A stretch of DNA of 14,803 nucleotides from Gallionellaceae bacterium. GTDB lineage: Bacteria; Pseudomonadota; Gammaproteobacteria; Burkholderiales; Gallionellaceae. The notes below the pieces were generated by a model. It had not been told where the DNA came from, did no database searches, and was given only the letters and a program-made list of their open reading frames with translations. Positions 1 to 7,293 of this stretch are shown one piece after another. The position numbers were made by a program, and so were the translations under genes. The stretch spans positions 11,971 through 26,773 of the forward strand of contig PLYB01000106.1 of assembly GCA_003151655.1 (NCBI GenBank), in the 5' to 3' direction. Every line of letters starts with the position of its first letter. Position 1 is the stretch's first letter.

Positions 1-993
1 GACTGGAACGACGGCATGAATCTGGTCGGGCGCGAGGGGCGTGGCGAGAGCGTTTGGCTGGCATGGTTCCTGTATGAGAATCTGCAACTTTTTTCCACTC
101 TGGCACGAAGCCGCAACGACTTGGCTTTCGCGGAAGTTTGCGCAGAGCAGGGCGAGTTGTTGCGCAATAACATCGAGGCGAATGCATGGGACGGCGCTTG
201 GTATCGGCGCGCCTATTTCGATGATGGTACCCCCTTGGGTTCCTCGCAGAATGATGAGTGCCAGATTGATTCGATCAGCCAGAGCTGGGCGGTCATTTCA
301 AACGGTGGAGATCTCATCCGTGCCAGACAGGCGATGGCTGAAGTGGATAAACGACTGGTACGACGCGATACGCAGATCATTCAATTGTTGGCTCCCCCTT
401 TCGATAAATCAGACCTCGAACCGGGTTACATCAAAGGCTACGTGCCGGGCGTGCGCGAAAATGGCGGTCAATATACCCATGCCGCAATCTGGGCCACGAT
501 GGCCTTCGCCATGATGGGAGATGCAAACCGTGCGTGGGAATTGTTCGCCATGCTAAACCCCGTCAATCACGGCAGTACGCCAAGCGAGATAGCGCGCTAC
601 AAGGTTGAGCCTTACGTCATGTGTGCGGATATCTACGGCGCAACGCCGCACACAGGGCGCGGAGGATGGACATGGTATACCGGGGCTGCGGGCTGGATGT
701 ATCGGTTGACGGTGGAAACACTGCTGGGTATCAATCTGGAAGTGGATCAACTGCGCATTTCACCGTGCATACCGGATCATTGGGATTCCTACAAAATCCA
801 TTACCGCTATCGCGAGACCATTTATCACATAAGCGTCAGGCGTGCCGGTGAACAGTCCGGGCATTCGATATGCGTGACGGTAGACGGTACGCTCTTGGAT
901 GGAACTGGCATGGATGGAAATGGAAAACCACAGGGAAGAATTTTACTTGTGGACGACAGGGGGGGGCACAACGTCGAGGTCGAGTTAAGTTGA
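1..993 (+). CDS. GH94 glycosyltransferase/phosphorylase C-terminal part, probable cyclic beta-1,2-glucan synthase (5' end outside window)
   Basis: The frame is open from base 1 and ends at TGA 991-993, giving 330 residues of a larger protein. It begins DWNDGMNLVG, the GH94 motif whose second Asp is the catalytic acid. Further GH94 signatures follow: ECQIDSISQSW near residues 85-95, GYIKGYVPGVRENGGQYTHA near 143-162, and HTGRGGWTWYTGAAGW near 219-234. In cyclic beta-1,2-glucan synthases (NdvB/ChvB, about 2800 residues, inner membrane) a GH94 module lies at the C-terminus and sets chain length by phosphorolysis, while an N-terminal GT84 domain makes the chain. The spacing and the ending (RISPCIPDHWDSYKIHYRYR, then a short beta-rich tail) match that C-terminus better, from memory, than free cellobiose phosphorylases of about 800 residues. 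The decisive upstream part is absent, so a stand-alone beta-glucan phosphorylase remains possible. The internal ATG at 16 is not the true start. Confidence 0.85.
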   Translation, partial: DWNDGMNLVGREGRGESVWLAWFLYENLQLFSTLARSRNDLAFAEVCAEQGELLRNNIEANAWDGAWYRRAYFDDGTPLGSSQNDECQIDSISQSWAVISNGGDLIRARQAMAEVDKRLVRRDTQIIQLLAPPFDKSDLEPGYIKGYVPGVRENGGQYTHAAIWATMAFAMMGDANRAWELFAMLNPVNHGSTPSEIARYKVEPYVMCADIYGATPHTGRGGWTWYTGAAGWMYRLTVETLLGINLEVDQLRISPCIPDHWDSYKIHYRYRETIYHISVRRAGEQSGHSICVTVDGTLLDGTGMDGNGKPQGRILLVDDRGGHNVEVELS

Positions 994-1054
994 AGGTATA
1001 TTGCTGGGAACCACCTCTTGACTTTACTGTGATCTCGCGAAGCGAACATTTGCC

Positions 1055-1092
1055 CCTTCCTCCGCTTGCGGGGGAAGGTTGGGATGGGGGGC
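1055..1092. repeat. GC-rich palindromic repeat, possible bidirectional terminator
   Basis: Arms 1055-1065 and 1068-1078 pair over 11 positions (10 Watson-Crick and one T-G) around a TT loop, centred on CTCCGCTTGCGGGG. A G-rich tail, TTGGGATGGGGGG, follows. It lies between two convergent genes, so it may end transcription from either side, though there is no clear T-run. Its layout (palindrome plus purine-rich tail) is shared with the copy inside tpsA at 8444-8476, which suggests a dispersed genomic repeat family. Translated, such copies give the familiar LPPLAGEGWDGG or PSPASGGRG strings seen in over-called proteobacterial ORFs. Confidence 0.7.
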
Positions 1093-1180
1093 TGGCAACG
1101 TAAGATTCATACTCAAGCCTTATCCCCGCGCAACATAGCAACTATGGCATCGCGCACCTGTTGAAAGAAACGGAGCATGA

Positions 1181-2668
1181 TCAACTGGCTTGGCTTGCCT
1201 CAATCCGAAAAAGAAGTTCGTCGCGTTTGATTTTCCCCGTTGCGGTGCGCGGAAAGTCATTCACTTGAAATAGTTGTCGCGGGCAAAGAGCCCCGAGTTG
1301 AGATTGGGCCCAAGTATGCAATTCTCCGACTGAGATGGGCATGGTCGGGGTAAATGCGGCAGCGAGAACGCCATCTTCCGTGGCATCGCACAAAGCGAAT
1401 ACCGCTGCTTCTCGTACTGCCGGGTGTGATTGCAATACGCATTCGATATCCTGTGGGTATATTTTTTGGCCCCCAATGTTAATTACGTCATCCTCGCGGC
1501 CTTCGATATACAACAGACCGTCGGCGTCGATGCGTGCCCGGTCGCGCGGATAGTACCAGCCATCCCGGAAGCGCTCCGTTGTCAGGTCGGGAGCCCCGAA
1601 ATAGCCGTCAGTCATGATTCGTCCCCGTGCTTTTATCCGCAAACGTCCGGATGTCCCAGCCGTGAGCGGACGATTGTCGTTATCTACGATTTCTGCCGTC
1701 AGCCAAGGCAGAATGCGACCCGCGCTCGTCGGTGTCGAGCGCAATATTTCCGGTGTCGCCATCGACACATCACCGATTTCCGAGCAACCGTAACATTCGA
1801 AGACATTGCGGCTAAAGCGGGTAAACAGCGTGTCGAGGAGCCGCTTGCCGGGTGTTGCGCCAAGTATCCGCAAATGCGTGAGCGACGGAAAATGGATATC
1901 CGCGTCAACCAGCATTTTGGCCACCTCGCCAGCCATTCCAGGGGAAAGCACCCAATGGGTCACGGCATGGGAGCGTACCATGTAGGCCATGTCGCCCGGG
2001 GAATTCGAGTTTCCCAAAACGACTGCCCCAGCCTCCGACAATATCCACAGCGCATTGACGAAACCAGCGGAGAAATTCAGATCCATCGGCATCAGCCGTG
2101 AATATGGCGGCGGTGGCGTGACCCTGCTCATCTCGCGGATCAGATCCCGCAGATAGCCGTGGGTATACATCACGCCTTTAGGTTCGCCACCGCTCGTGCC
2201 CGACGAGATAGCGATCCGGCACGGATCATCAGGGCTACTGCCGCTCGGGGCGAGCGGCGTGGTCGGGGCTGTCAGATTAAGTTGTCCCAGATCAATGAAT
2301 GGTAATTCCTTGAGTTGAAACTCGGCGCGCCCGGAAACGAGTGTCTGAACATTGAACTGCCGGGCAATCTGCAGCCGTTGTTGTTCAGAGAGTCCCGGGG
2401 GGGCGGGTACCGAGATGGCACCGATACGTGCGATCGCCAATAGTGCCGACAGGTGCAGCGGGGTTTGCAGGATCGACATACCGATTGCCTGCCCCGGTTT
2501 AATACCACTGTCGAGCAATTTGCGAGCGATGGCATGCACCGCATCGAACAATTCGCGATGAGTAATGATCCGGTCACGGAGAATTATCGCCGGAGCAGCG
2601 GGATGTCGTCGCGCCTGCCATTCGATCATTTCCGTCAAATTCCAGATTGAATCGTTATCGGTGTGCAT
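1181..2668 (-). CDS. ANL-superfamily AMP-forming acyl/aryl-CoA ligase-like enzyme
   Basis: A 495-residue protein with the full ANL set of motifs. These are the P-loop SSGTSGGEPKG at residues 155-165, YGCSEIGD at 293-300, WYYPRDRARIDADG at 371-384 with the adenylate-binding Asp, the hinge GREDDVINIGG at 390-400, and PRTATGKIKRDEL at 473-485 with the catalytic Lys479. The family activates a carboxylate with ATP and transfers it to CoA or a carrier protein in the cytoplasm; the substrate is not predictable here. I chose ATG 2668 because CAGGAA lies 9 bases upstream. ATG 2692, one base after the preceding gene's stop, would allow coupled translation and adds 8 residues; TTG 2731 is less likely. 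The gene directly follows the radical SAM gene on the same strand, so the two probably share a message and a pathway. There is no acyl-carrier-protein gene nearby. Confidence 0.88.
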   Translation of the reverse strand: MHTDNDSIWNLTEMIEWQARRHPAAPAIILRDRIITHRELFDAVHAIARKLLDSGIKPGQAIGMSILQTPLHLSALLAIARIGAISVPAPPGLSEQQRLQIARQFNVQTLVSGRAEFQLKELPFIDLGQLNLTAPTTPLAPSGSSPDDPCRIAISSGTSGGEPKGVMYTHGYLRDLIREMSRVTPPPPYSRLMPMDLNFSAGFVNALWILSEAGAVVLGNSNSPGDMAYMVRSHAVTHWVLSPGMAGEVAKMLVDADIHFPSLTHLRILGATPGKRLLDTLFTRFSRNVFECYGCSEIGDVSMATPEILRSTPTSAGRILPWLTAEIVDNDNRPLTAGTSGRLRIKARGRIMTDGYFGAPDLTTERFRDGWYYPRDRARIDADGLLYIEGREDDVINIGGQKIYPQDIECVLQSHPAVREAAVFALCDATEDGVLAAAFTPTMPISVGELHTWAQSQLGALCPRQLFQVNDFPRTATGKIKRDELLFRIEASQAS

Positions 2669-2693
2669 ATTAGTGTGTTCCTGAAAATCCATT

Positions 2694-3737
2694 TTAACTT
2701 GAGGACTGGCATGGTTGCATTCCGAATGCAACCCGCTTCAACTGCGGAACCAGTCCGGCTTCAGCCAATGTCGCCATCGCATGCTCGAAACGTACGACGA
2801 AGCGGTCATGACCGTAGATCGTATAGTTTTCTCTATTCTCGGGAGGCGTGAAGTTGACCGTGATCACATTGGCCCCGGCATCGAACCCGCGCCGTTGCCC
2901 GCCTGCGCCAAACTGTTGTTCAAGTGCGCTGACGCTCGGGATCAGTGCATTCGGTTGAATGATCCGCAATAGCGCGATCATATTGAGTGTCAGTTCGATG
3001 TCGCCCGGTACTTCCCGTGCCAAAGGGGTCTCCAGCGCAGGCACGAAGGGGGACGCGCTGACCATATCTGCCCCGAGGCGAGCCGACAGAAGTAAGTCGT
3101 TAACGAGGGAATCGACTGTTTGTCCGGGCAATCCGACGATGGAACCCAGTCCAATCCGGTAGCCCAGTTCTTGAAGATCAGCGACACACAGTAGTCGTTC
3201 ATCCAGCGAGGATTGACGCAAGAGCCAATGGAGATCCGGATCGGATGTCTCCTGTTTAAGGATATAGCTATCTGCGCCGCAATCGCGCAAAGAAGCCAAG
3301 TCATCACGGGGCTTGTTGCCCAGACAAAGCAGGATTTCTACCGCATCGTCGTAGGCGGTACGTATTTTTGGCAGTATCGTGCCTACTGTTCGCGTTGTTC
3401 CCGGGACTTCCCCACCCTGTAAAAAGACAACCCTGATACCACAGTCGTGAATTGCCCCTACGGAGGCCAGAATAACTTCCTCATCGAGATGAAAGCGCTG
3501 AATCCGGTTTTCGATCCGCATTGGGCAATAAAGACAGGATTGCCGACAAGCATTGGTGATTTCGATAAGGCCACGAACGATTGCGTTTGACCCAAAAACG
3601 GCATTGCGTACTGATCGTGCCTGTGAAAACAAATGCTCCTGTAGCTCACCGTGCGCGTTCAGCAATCGGCACATGGCCGCACGTTCAAGCTCCCTTGCCC
3701 GACCGATCAGATCTTCTGCTTCATACCCTGCGTGCAT
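2694..3737 (-). CDS. Radical SAM enzyme of the BioB/HydE/PylB type, substrate unknown
   Basis: A 347-residue protein of normal length for the biotin synthase-like radical SAM group. Cys64, Cys68 and Cys71 form the CxxxCxxC motif (ACRQSCLYC) that binds the 4Fe-4S cluster reducing S-adenosylmethionine. FLQGGE at 106-111 is the SAM-binding GGE-type motif. GSIVGLPGQT near 197-206 and GANVITVNFTPPENR near 286-300 resemble HydE and PylB more than classical BioB. HydE works on the [FeFe]-hydrogenase cofactor and PylB makes methylornithine, but no hydrogenase or pyrrolysine gene is visible, so neither name is justified. ATG 3737 is used; TTG 3740 is directly next to it. The ribosome site is poor: an AGGGGG lies 27 bases upstream and fits a short out-of-frame ORF better. 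The gene sits between the AraC-type regulator and the ligase in one probable operon. Confidence 0.88.
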   Translation of the reverse strand: MHAGYEAEDLIGRARELERAAMCRLLNAHGELQEHLFSQARSVRNAVFGSNAIVRGLIEITNACRQSCLYCPMRIENRIQRFHLDEEVILASVGAIHDCGIRVVFLQGGEVPGTTRTVGTILPKIRTAYDDAVEILLCLGNKPRDDLASLRDCGADSYILKQETSDPDLHWLLRQSSLDERLLCVADLQELGYRIGLGSIVGLPGQTVDSLVNDLLLSARLGADMVSASPFVPALETPLAREVPGDIELTLNMIALLRIIQPNALIPSVSALEQQFGAGGQRRGFDAGANVITVNFTPPENRENYTIYGHDRFVVRFEHAMATLAEAGLVPQLKRVAFGMQPCQSSS

Positions 3738-3773
3738 CAAAGGTATCCATAGCCATATAAACTGCCCCCTATG

Positions 3774-3807
3774 CCGATTGAACGAAGAAGCGGTGGTTCT
3801 TCATCGG
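3774..3807 (-). promoter_or_regulatory. Intercistronic stem-loop upstream of the radical SAM gene
   Basis: GAAGAA (3784-3789) and TTCTTC (3797-3802) pair around a 7-base loop. The stem continues as CCGAT (3774-3778) with ATCGG (3803-3807) after a one-sided 5-base bulge. It lies in the 90-base gap between the regulator's stop and the radical SAM start. It could be an RNA-processing, attenuation or message-stability element; no T-run follows, so a simple terminator is unlikely. Confidence 0.4.
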
Positions 3808-3827
3808 CTGCCTGACAAACAGCATCA

Positions 3828-4862
3828 TTAAGGCGAATCCTCTGTCCTCCGCTCTCGCCGCAGGCTTCCGGGCGAATAGCCGAACTTTTTCTTGAAAGCC
3901 GTAGCGAAGTGGTTGGCGTGTGAATAGCACAGCCGCTCTGAAATTGCCTTGATCGGCAAATTGCTTTCAAGCAATGCCGCGTGCGCTTCATTGAGGCGGC
4001 GGTCGATGATGAAGGCGCAAATTGGCAAGCCATATTCCTTTGCAAACTCGTTGTTAAGCCATCGTGCAGACATCCCGAAGAGTACACCCAGTTCATCTAG
4101 CGACGGCAGCTTCCCTTCCAGTTGCATCAGGTAGGCGTGCAACTCGCGCACCCGGTCACGCCTGCGGCGAGCGGATAACGTAGCGGGAGGTTGCGTGATA
4201 ACAAACGTAGCCAGCGCACACAGGTATTCGAGCAATTTCGACTGCGCGAACATTCTTTTCAGAGGCCCCGTCAATACCGCCGACATACTGGCGCGCAACA
4301 GGGCAGAGGTATGCAACGGGATCGGCATTATCTTGACCAGCGGCGGAATATCAAGCCCCAAACTGGCGATCAATTGTTGCGCCATATCCTCGCCCATCTG
4401 TTCGGCCAATGCGGTATCGCTGATGCTCATGCCAGTCATTACGCTGTTCGATGAAGAATTGATCAGCGGTAAAACGCGAACCCGCTCAGTATGCCGGAAA
4501 CAGTCAAAACCCGGTTTCAAAATTAACTCTGCCGTGGGGGCGGGATAGAACTCCCGGTGGTATATTTCATGGCCCTGTGCTGTTTGCACCATCAGCGTTG
4601 TCTCTGGAAAAACAATATCGAATTCGCCCAGGGGAATCAATTGCCCGGATGCTTCCGGTCGAAAAGAATGTACGCTACGAAACACCGCAATTCCATCCGC
4701 CAGCGGCATGCGTTCAAGCCAGCCATGACCGAGCTCGGGCGGAAAAGGAAAATCATGCCGTTCCAAAATAGCGCTTGCCGGAACAGTCGAAACGCTGTCA
4801 CCTTTAACAGGATCGATCAACCATCTGATTTCTAAATTTGAGGGGCAGTATACTTTTGACAT
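3828..4862 (-). CDS. AraC-family transcriptional regulator
   Basis: A 344-residue DNA-binding protein. The C-terminal AraC/XylS domain holds two helix-turn-helix units. The first is around residues 254-276 (PSLDELGVLFGMSARWLNNE) and the second around 303-326 (PIKAISERLCYSHANHFATA), followed by the family signature FKKKFGYSPGSLRR. The first 220 residues are a sensing/dimerisation region without a motif I recognise; the overall plan resembles PchR-like regulators, but the ligand is unknown. It starts at ATG 4862 with no Shine-Dalgarno sequence; a TATAAT box ends 8 bases upstream, so a leaderless or near-leaderless message is possible. The start codon lies inside a perfect inverted repeat. It is first of three minus-strand genes and divergent from the two-partner secretion operon, so control of both, plus its own promoter, is a reasonable inference. 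Confidence 0.9.
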   Translation of the reverse strand: MSKVYCPSNLEIRWLIDPVKGDSVSTVPASAILERHDFPFPPELGHGWLERMPLADGIAVFRSVHSFRPEASGQLIPLGEFDIVFPETTLMVQTAQGHEIYHREFYPAPTAELILKPGFDCFRHTERVRVLPLINSSSNSVMTGMSISDTALAEQMGEDMAQQLIASLGLDIPPLVKIMPIPLHTSALLRASMSAVLTGPLKRMFAQSKLLEYLCALATFVITQPPATLSARRRRDRVRELHAYLMQLEGKLPSLDELGVLFGMSARWLNNEFAKEYGLPICAFIIDRRLNEAHAALLESNLPIKAISERLCYSHANHFATAFKKKFGYSPGSLRRERRTEDSP

Positions 4863-4871
4863 GGTGTCAAA
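4855..4871. promoter_or_regulatory. Perfect inverted repeat TTTGACA-TGG-TGTCAAA over the regulator start codon
   Basis: Seven-base arms at 4855-4861 and 4865-4871 are fully complementary around a 3-base centre. The regulator's ATG (4862-4860 on the minus strand) falls within it. As DNA it could be an operator for a dimeric repressor. As RNA it would form a small hairpin that holds the start codon. The size and symmetry are seen directly; the role is inferred. Confidence 0.5.
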
Positions 4872-4876
4872 TTATA
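4871..4876 (-). promoter_or_regulatory. Candidate -10 box of the regulator gene
   Basis: The minus strand reads TATAAT, a perfect -10 hexamer, ending 8 bases before the ATG at 4862. Transcription would start at or just before the start codon. No good -35 hexamer is present at the usual distance (CTGTGC at 4899-4894), so an activator, or no activity at all, must be considered. Confidence 0.35.
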
Positions 4877-4954
4877 CGCAGTTGCTCCGGTCCGCACAGC
4901 AGCCGCAAAGCGACTATTCCATATGGCGTATAAGTTCGTCCGTATATCGTATAA
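4872..4954. promoter_or_regulatory. Repeated CGTATAA heptamers in the divergent control region
   Basis: CGTATAA occurs at 4927-4933 and 4948-4954, with a near copy, CGTATAT, at 4941-4947. An inverted copy at 4872-4878 overlaps the regulator's -10 box. The two exact direct copies are 21 bases apart, about two helical turns, as is common for AraC-family half-sites. The rightmost copy covers the place where a -35 would sit for the GATAAT box at 4976-4981. This fits activation of the secretion operon plus autoregulation. Confidence 0.45.
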
Positions 4955-4975
4955 CCCCCACTTCTCAAATCGTTA

Positions 4976-4981
4976 GATAAT
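4976..4981 (+). promoter_or_regulatory. Candidate -10 box of the two-partner secretion operon
   Basis: GATAAT matches the -10 consensus at five of six positions and would give a leader of about 50 bases before the GTG at 5038. The -35 position at 17-base spacing reads AACCCC, which is not a consensus, and it abuts a CGTATAA heptamer. That is what an activator-dependent promoter often looks like. Further down, ATGTCT (4992-4997) and AGACAT (5010-5015) form an additional imperfect inverted repeat in the leader. Confidence 0.3.
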
Positions 4982-5037
4982 TTCATTTTCGATGTCTGGA
5001 AGAATATTTAGACATAACTTTTAAGGTAAATCGAAGA

Positions 5038-7293
5038 GTGCGCAACATTTATAACCTTGATTCAAGCATGATATCCGCTTTAATGCGGCGATTTACCGTT
5101 TTTAATATTGTGTGTCTCGGCTGTTTGCCGCTCATCACGCTGGCAGCGCCCCTGCCTGATGCAGGCTCCATCCGCCAGCAAATAGAACAAAACCAGCAGC
5201 AAAACATACCGCACAAGACGATTCTTGAAAAGCCCGCCGAGCCTGTTGCAATGCCAGCAAAGACGGGCATTATCACCACTGTCAAAACATTCCGCTTTGC
5301 GGGCAACACGCTACTTACAGCTGCGCAACTCACCCCTGCCGTGAAGAAGTATCTCAACCGTCCCCTCGACTTCGCCCAATTACAGGCTGCCGCTATTGCC
5401 GTCGCCAATGCCTACCGTGAAGCCGGTTGGATCGTGCGCGCCTATTTGCCCGAGCAGGACATCATCGACGGTATCGTCACCATCCAGATCGTCGAAGCCG
5501 TTTTCGGTGGCGCACACATTAACGGCGAGGTTCCACCGCGTATCAGCCGCAATCAAATCATGCGGATATTCGAAGCCCAACAAAAGGTAGGCGAACCGCT
5601 CAACGCCGACCGGCTCGACCGCGCCTTATTGCTCGCTGACGATCTGCCGGGCGTTACCGTTGAAGGAATTTTGAGCGAAGGTAGCAAAGGAAACGAAACC
5701 GACGTAAACCTGAAACTCGGTAACGAGCCGCTAGCTTTGGGCGAAGTATGGCTGGACAATACCGGGGCACGCTCTACCGGCAGCAATCGCGTCACCGCCA
5801 ACCTTAATCTCAACAGCCCTTTCAAATACGGCGATCTGGTCACTGCCAACGTCATCCACACACAAGGCAGCGATTATTTGCGGCTGGATGGCAACGTCCC
5901 GATTGGTTCGGATGGCTGGCGCACAGGAATCAATGCCTCGGCACTCAATTACAAACTGGTCGCTCCCGAGTTCGTCTCCCTTGATGCCAACGGTACATCC
6001 GATACCGTCGGTGTGGAAGCGACTTACCCGATCATCCGTTCGCGCCTTAAAAATCTTTACTTGAACGTGAATGCCGACAACAAAACTTTTAACAACTTAT
6101 CCTCCGGTGCGGTCACTACCAACTACAAAGCCGACACCCTCACTCTTGGTATAGAAGGTAACCTCTTCGACAACCTCTGGGGTGGTGGAGCCAACAGCGC
6201 TAGCTTGTCATTAGTGGATGGCAACCTGAATCTGAACGGCTCACCCAATCAGGCCGCCGATGCCATCACCACGCAGACTGCCGGCCAGTACAGTAAACTT
6301 CGTTATTCGGCGAGCCGCCAACAAGTTATCACCGAAACCGTTTCTTTGTTTGGTTCGCTCTCCGGTCAACAGGCCAGCAAAAACCTTGACTCCTCCGAGA
6401 AAATTTATCTTGGCGGCGCAACCGGCGTTCGCGCTTATCCGGCAAACGAAGGCGGTGGTTCCGAAGGCGAACTGGCCAATCTCGAACTGCGCTGGAAGCT
6501 CCCCCTGAGCTTCAACTTCGCCGCTTTCTATGACTATGGCCGCATCATCATCAACAAGGATAACGGGTTTGCCGGTGCCGCTGCACTAAACGACTACAGC
6601 CTCAAAGGCGCTGGTCTATCGCTGGCTTGGCAATCTGGCAACGTTACGCTTAAAGCAAGCTATTCGCGCCGTATTGGTGACAACCCCAATCCAACTGCCA
6701 CCGGCACCGATCAGGATGGCTCCTTTGTACGGGATCGGTTATGGCTGTGGGCTACTATTCCGTTCTCGGGAGGAGGAAGCAACTCGGAAAGCAGTACTGC
6801 TTCGAGTTCGTCCAACGAAACAAACAACAGCCAGACCAACGTGGCCAGCATTGAATCGCCCCCGACTGACACCGTAGCCGAAGTTACCGCACAGGCACAA
6901 CCACCGCTATCTCAAGCATTGGCAAATGTGAATGCGGAAAATATTCCGAATAAGAGCGTCTACTTTAATTTCAAATCGTTTGCTGTTCTACCCGAGTACC
7001 AAAATGAGCTAATACAACTGGCCGGGTTTCTTAAAAATCACAAAAATGAAGTTGTTGTATTGGAAGGCAATACAGATGAGCGCGGCAGCCACAAATACAA
7101 CTTGGTATTGGCTGATAAACGCGCACGCGTCGTTCAAATGAATTTGGAGTTAATGGGGACTCTGGCATCCCAAATAAAAGTGCTAAGTCTGGGTAAAACT
7201 CGACCACGGCTTACCTGCCATCAAGAACAATGCTTCCATGAAAATCGTAGGGTTGATTTCGTACTCAAGCCTAATTCCAAGGAACAACCATGA
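5038..7293 (+). CDS. TpsB/FhaC-family outer-membrane transporter fused to a Pal/OmpA-like domain
   Basis: A 751-residue protein that exports a TpsA partner through the outer membrane. A signal peptide ends near residue 37 (LPLITLAA). POTRA domains occupy about 80-155 and 157-230. The beta-barrel runs from about 235 to 576, with the conserved VRAY of the channel-plugging L6 loop in TGVRAYPANEGGGSEG (462-476) and an aromatic last strand, RDRLWLWATIPF. Normal family members stop here. This one continues through a Ser/Asn/Gln-rich linker (577-630) into a domain of about 115 residues with VYFNFKSF, EGNTDERGSHKYNLVLADKR and ENRRVDFVLKP, the pattern of Pal/OmpA peptidoglycan-binding domains. Because the TpsB C-terminus is periplasmic, the topology allows cell-wall binding. 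The GTG start has AAGG 11 bases upstream; ATG 5068 or 5083 would still keep the signal peptide. It overlaps the next gene by four bases (ATGA). Confidence 0.93.
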   Translation: MRNIYNLDSSMISALMRRFTVFNIVCLGCLPLITLAAPLPDAGSIRQQIEQNQQQNIPHKTILEKPAEPVAMPAKTGIITTVKTFRFAGNTLLTAAQLTPAVKKYLNRPLDFAQLQAAAIAVANAYREAGWIVRAYLPEQDIIDGIVTIQIVEAVFGGAHINGEVPPRISRNQIMRIFEAQQKVGEPLNADRLDRALLLADDLPGVTVEGILSEGSKGNETDVNLKLGNEPLALGEVWLDNTGARSTGSNRVTANLNLNSPFKYGDLVTANVIHTQGSDYLRLDGNVPIGSDGWRTGINASALNYKLVAPEFVSLDANGTSDTVGVEATYPIIRSRLKNLYLNVNADNKTFNNLSSGAVTTNYKADTLTLGIEGNLFDNLWGGGANSASLSLVDGNLNLNGSPNQAADAITTQTAGQYSKLRYSASRQQVITETVSLFGSLSGQQASKNLDSSEKIYLGGATGVRAYPANEGGGSEGELANLELRWKLPLSFNFAAFYDYGRIIINKDNGFAGAAALNDYSLKGAGLSLAWQSGNVTLKASYSRRIGDNPNPTATGTDQDGSFVRDRLWLWATIPFSGGGSNSESSTASSSSNETNNSQTNVASIESPPTDTVAEVTAQAQPPLSQALANVNAENIPNKSVYFNFKSFAVLPEYQNELIQLAGFLKNHKNEVVVLEGNTDERGSHKYNLVLADKRARVVQMNLELMGTLASQIKVLSLGKTRPRLTCHQEQCFHENRRVDFVLKPNSKEQP

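Noticed and set aside
1430..2101. A 223-codon plus-strand frame opposite the ligase gene
   Set aside because: It is antisense to a protein with all ANL motifs, is rich in Arg/His/Cys/Ser, and has no ribosome site or recognisable domain.
2669..2731. Longer ligase start at TTG 2731
   Set aside because: It needs a rare start codon inside the preceding gene without a ribosome site. The ATG codons at 2692 and 2668 are better placed.
3737..4096. A 119-codon minus-strand frame overlapping the regulator's 3' end
   Set aside because: It overlaps the DNA-binding domain of a clear AraC-family gene in another frame and resembles no protein.
4865..4870. Perfect TTGACA on the minus strand as a -35 box
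   Set aside because: No -10 hexamer lies 16-18 bases further on (TGCCCC is there), and transcription would begin inside the coding region. It is better explained as one arm of the inverted repeat.
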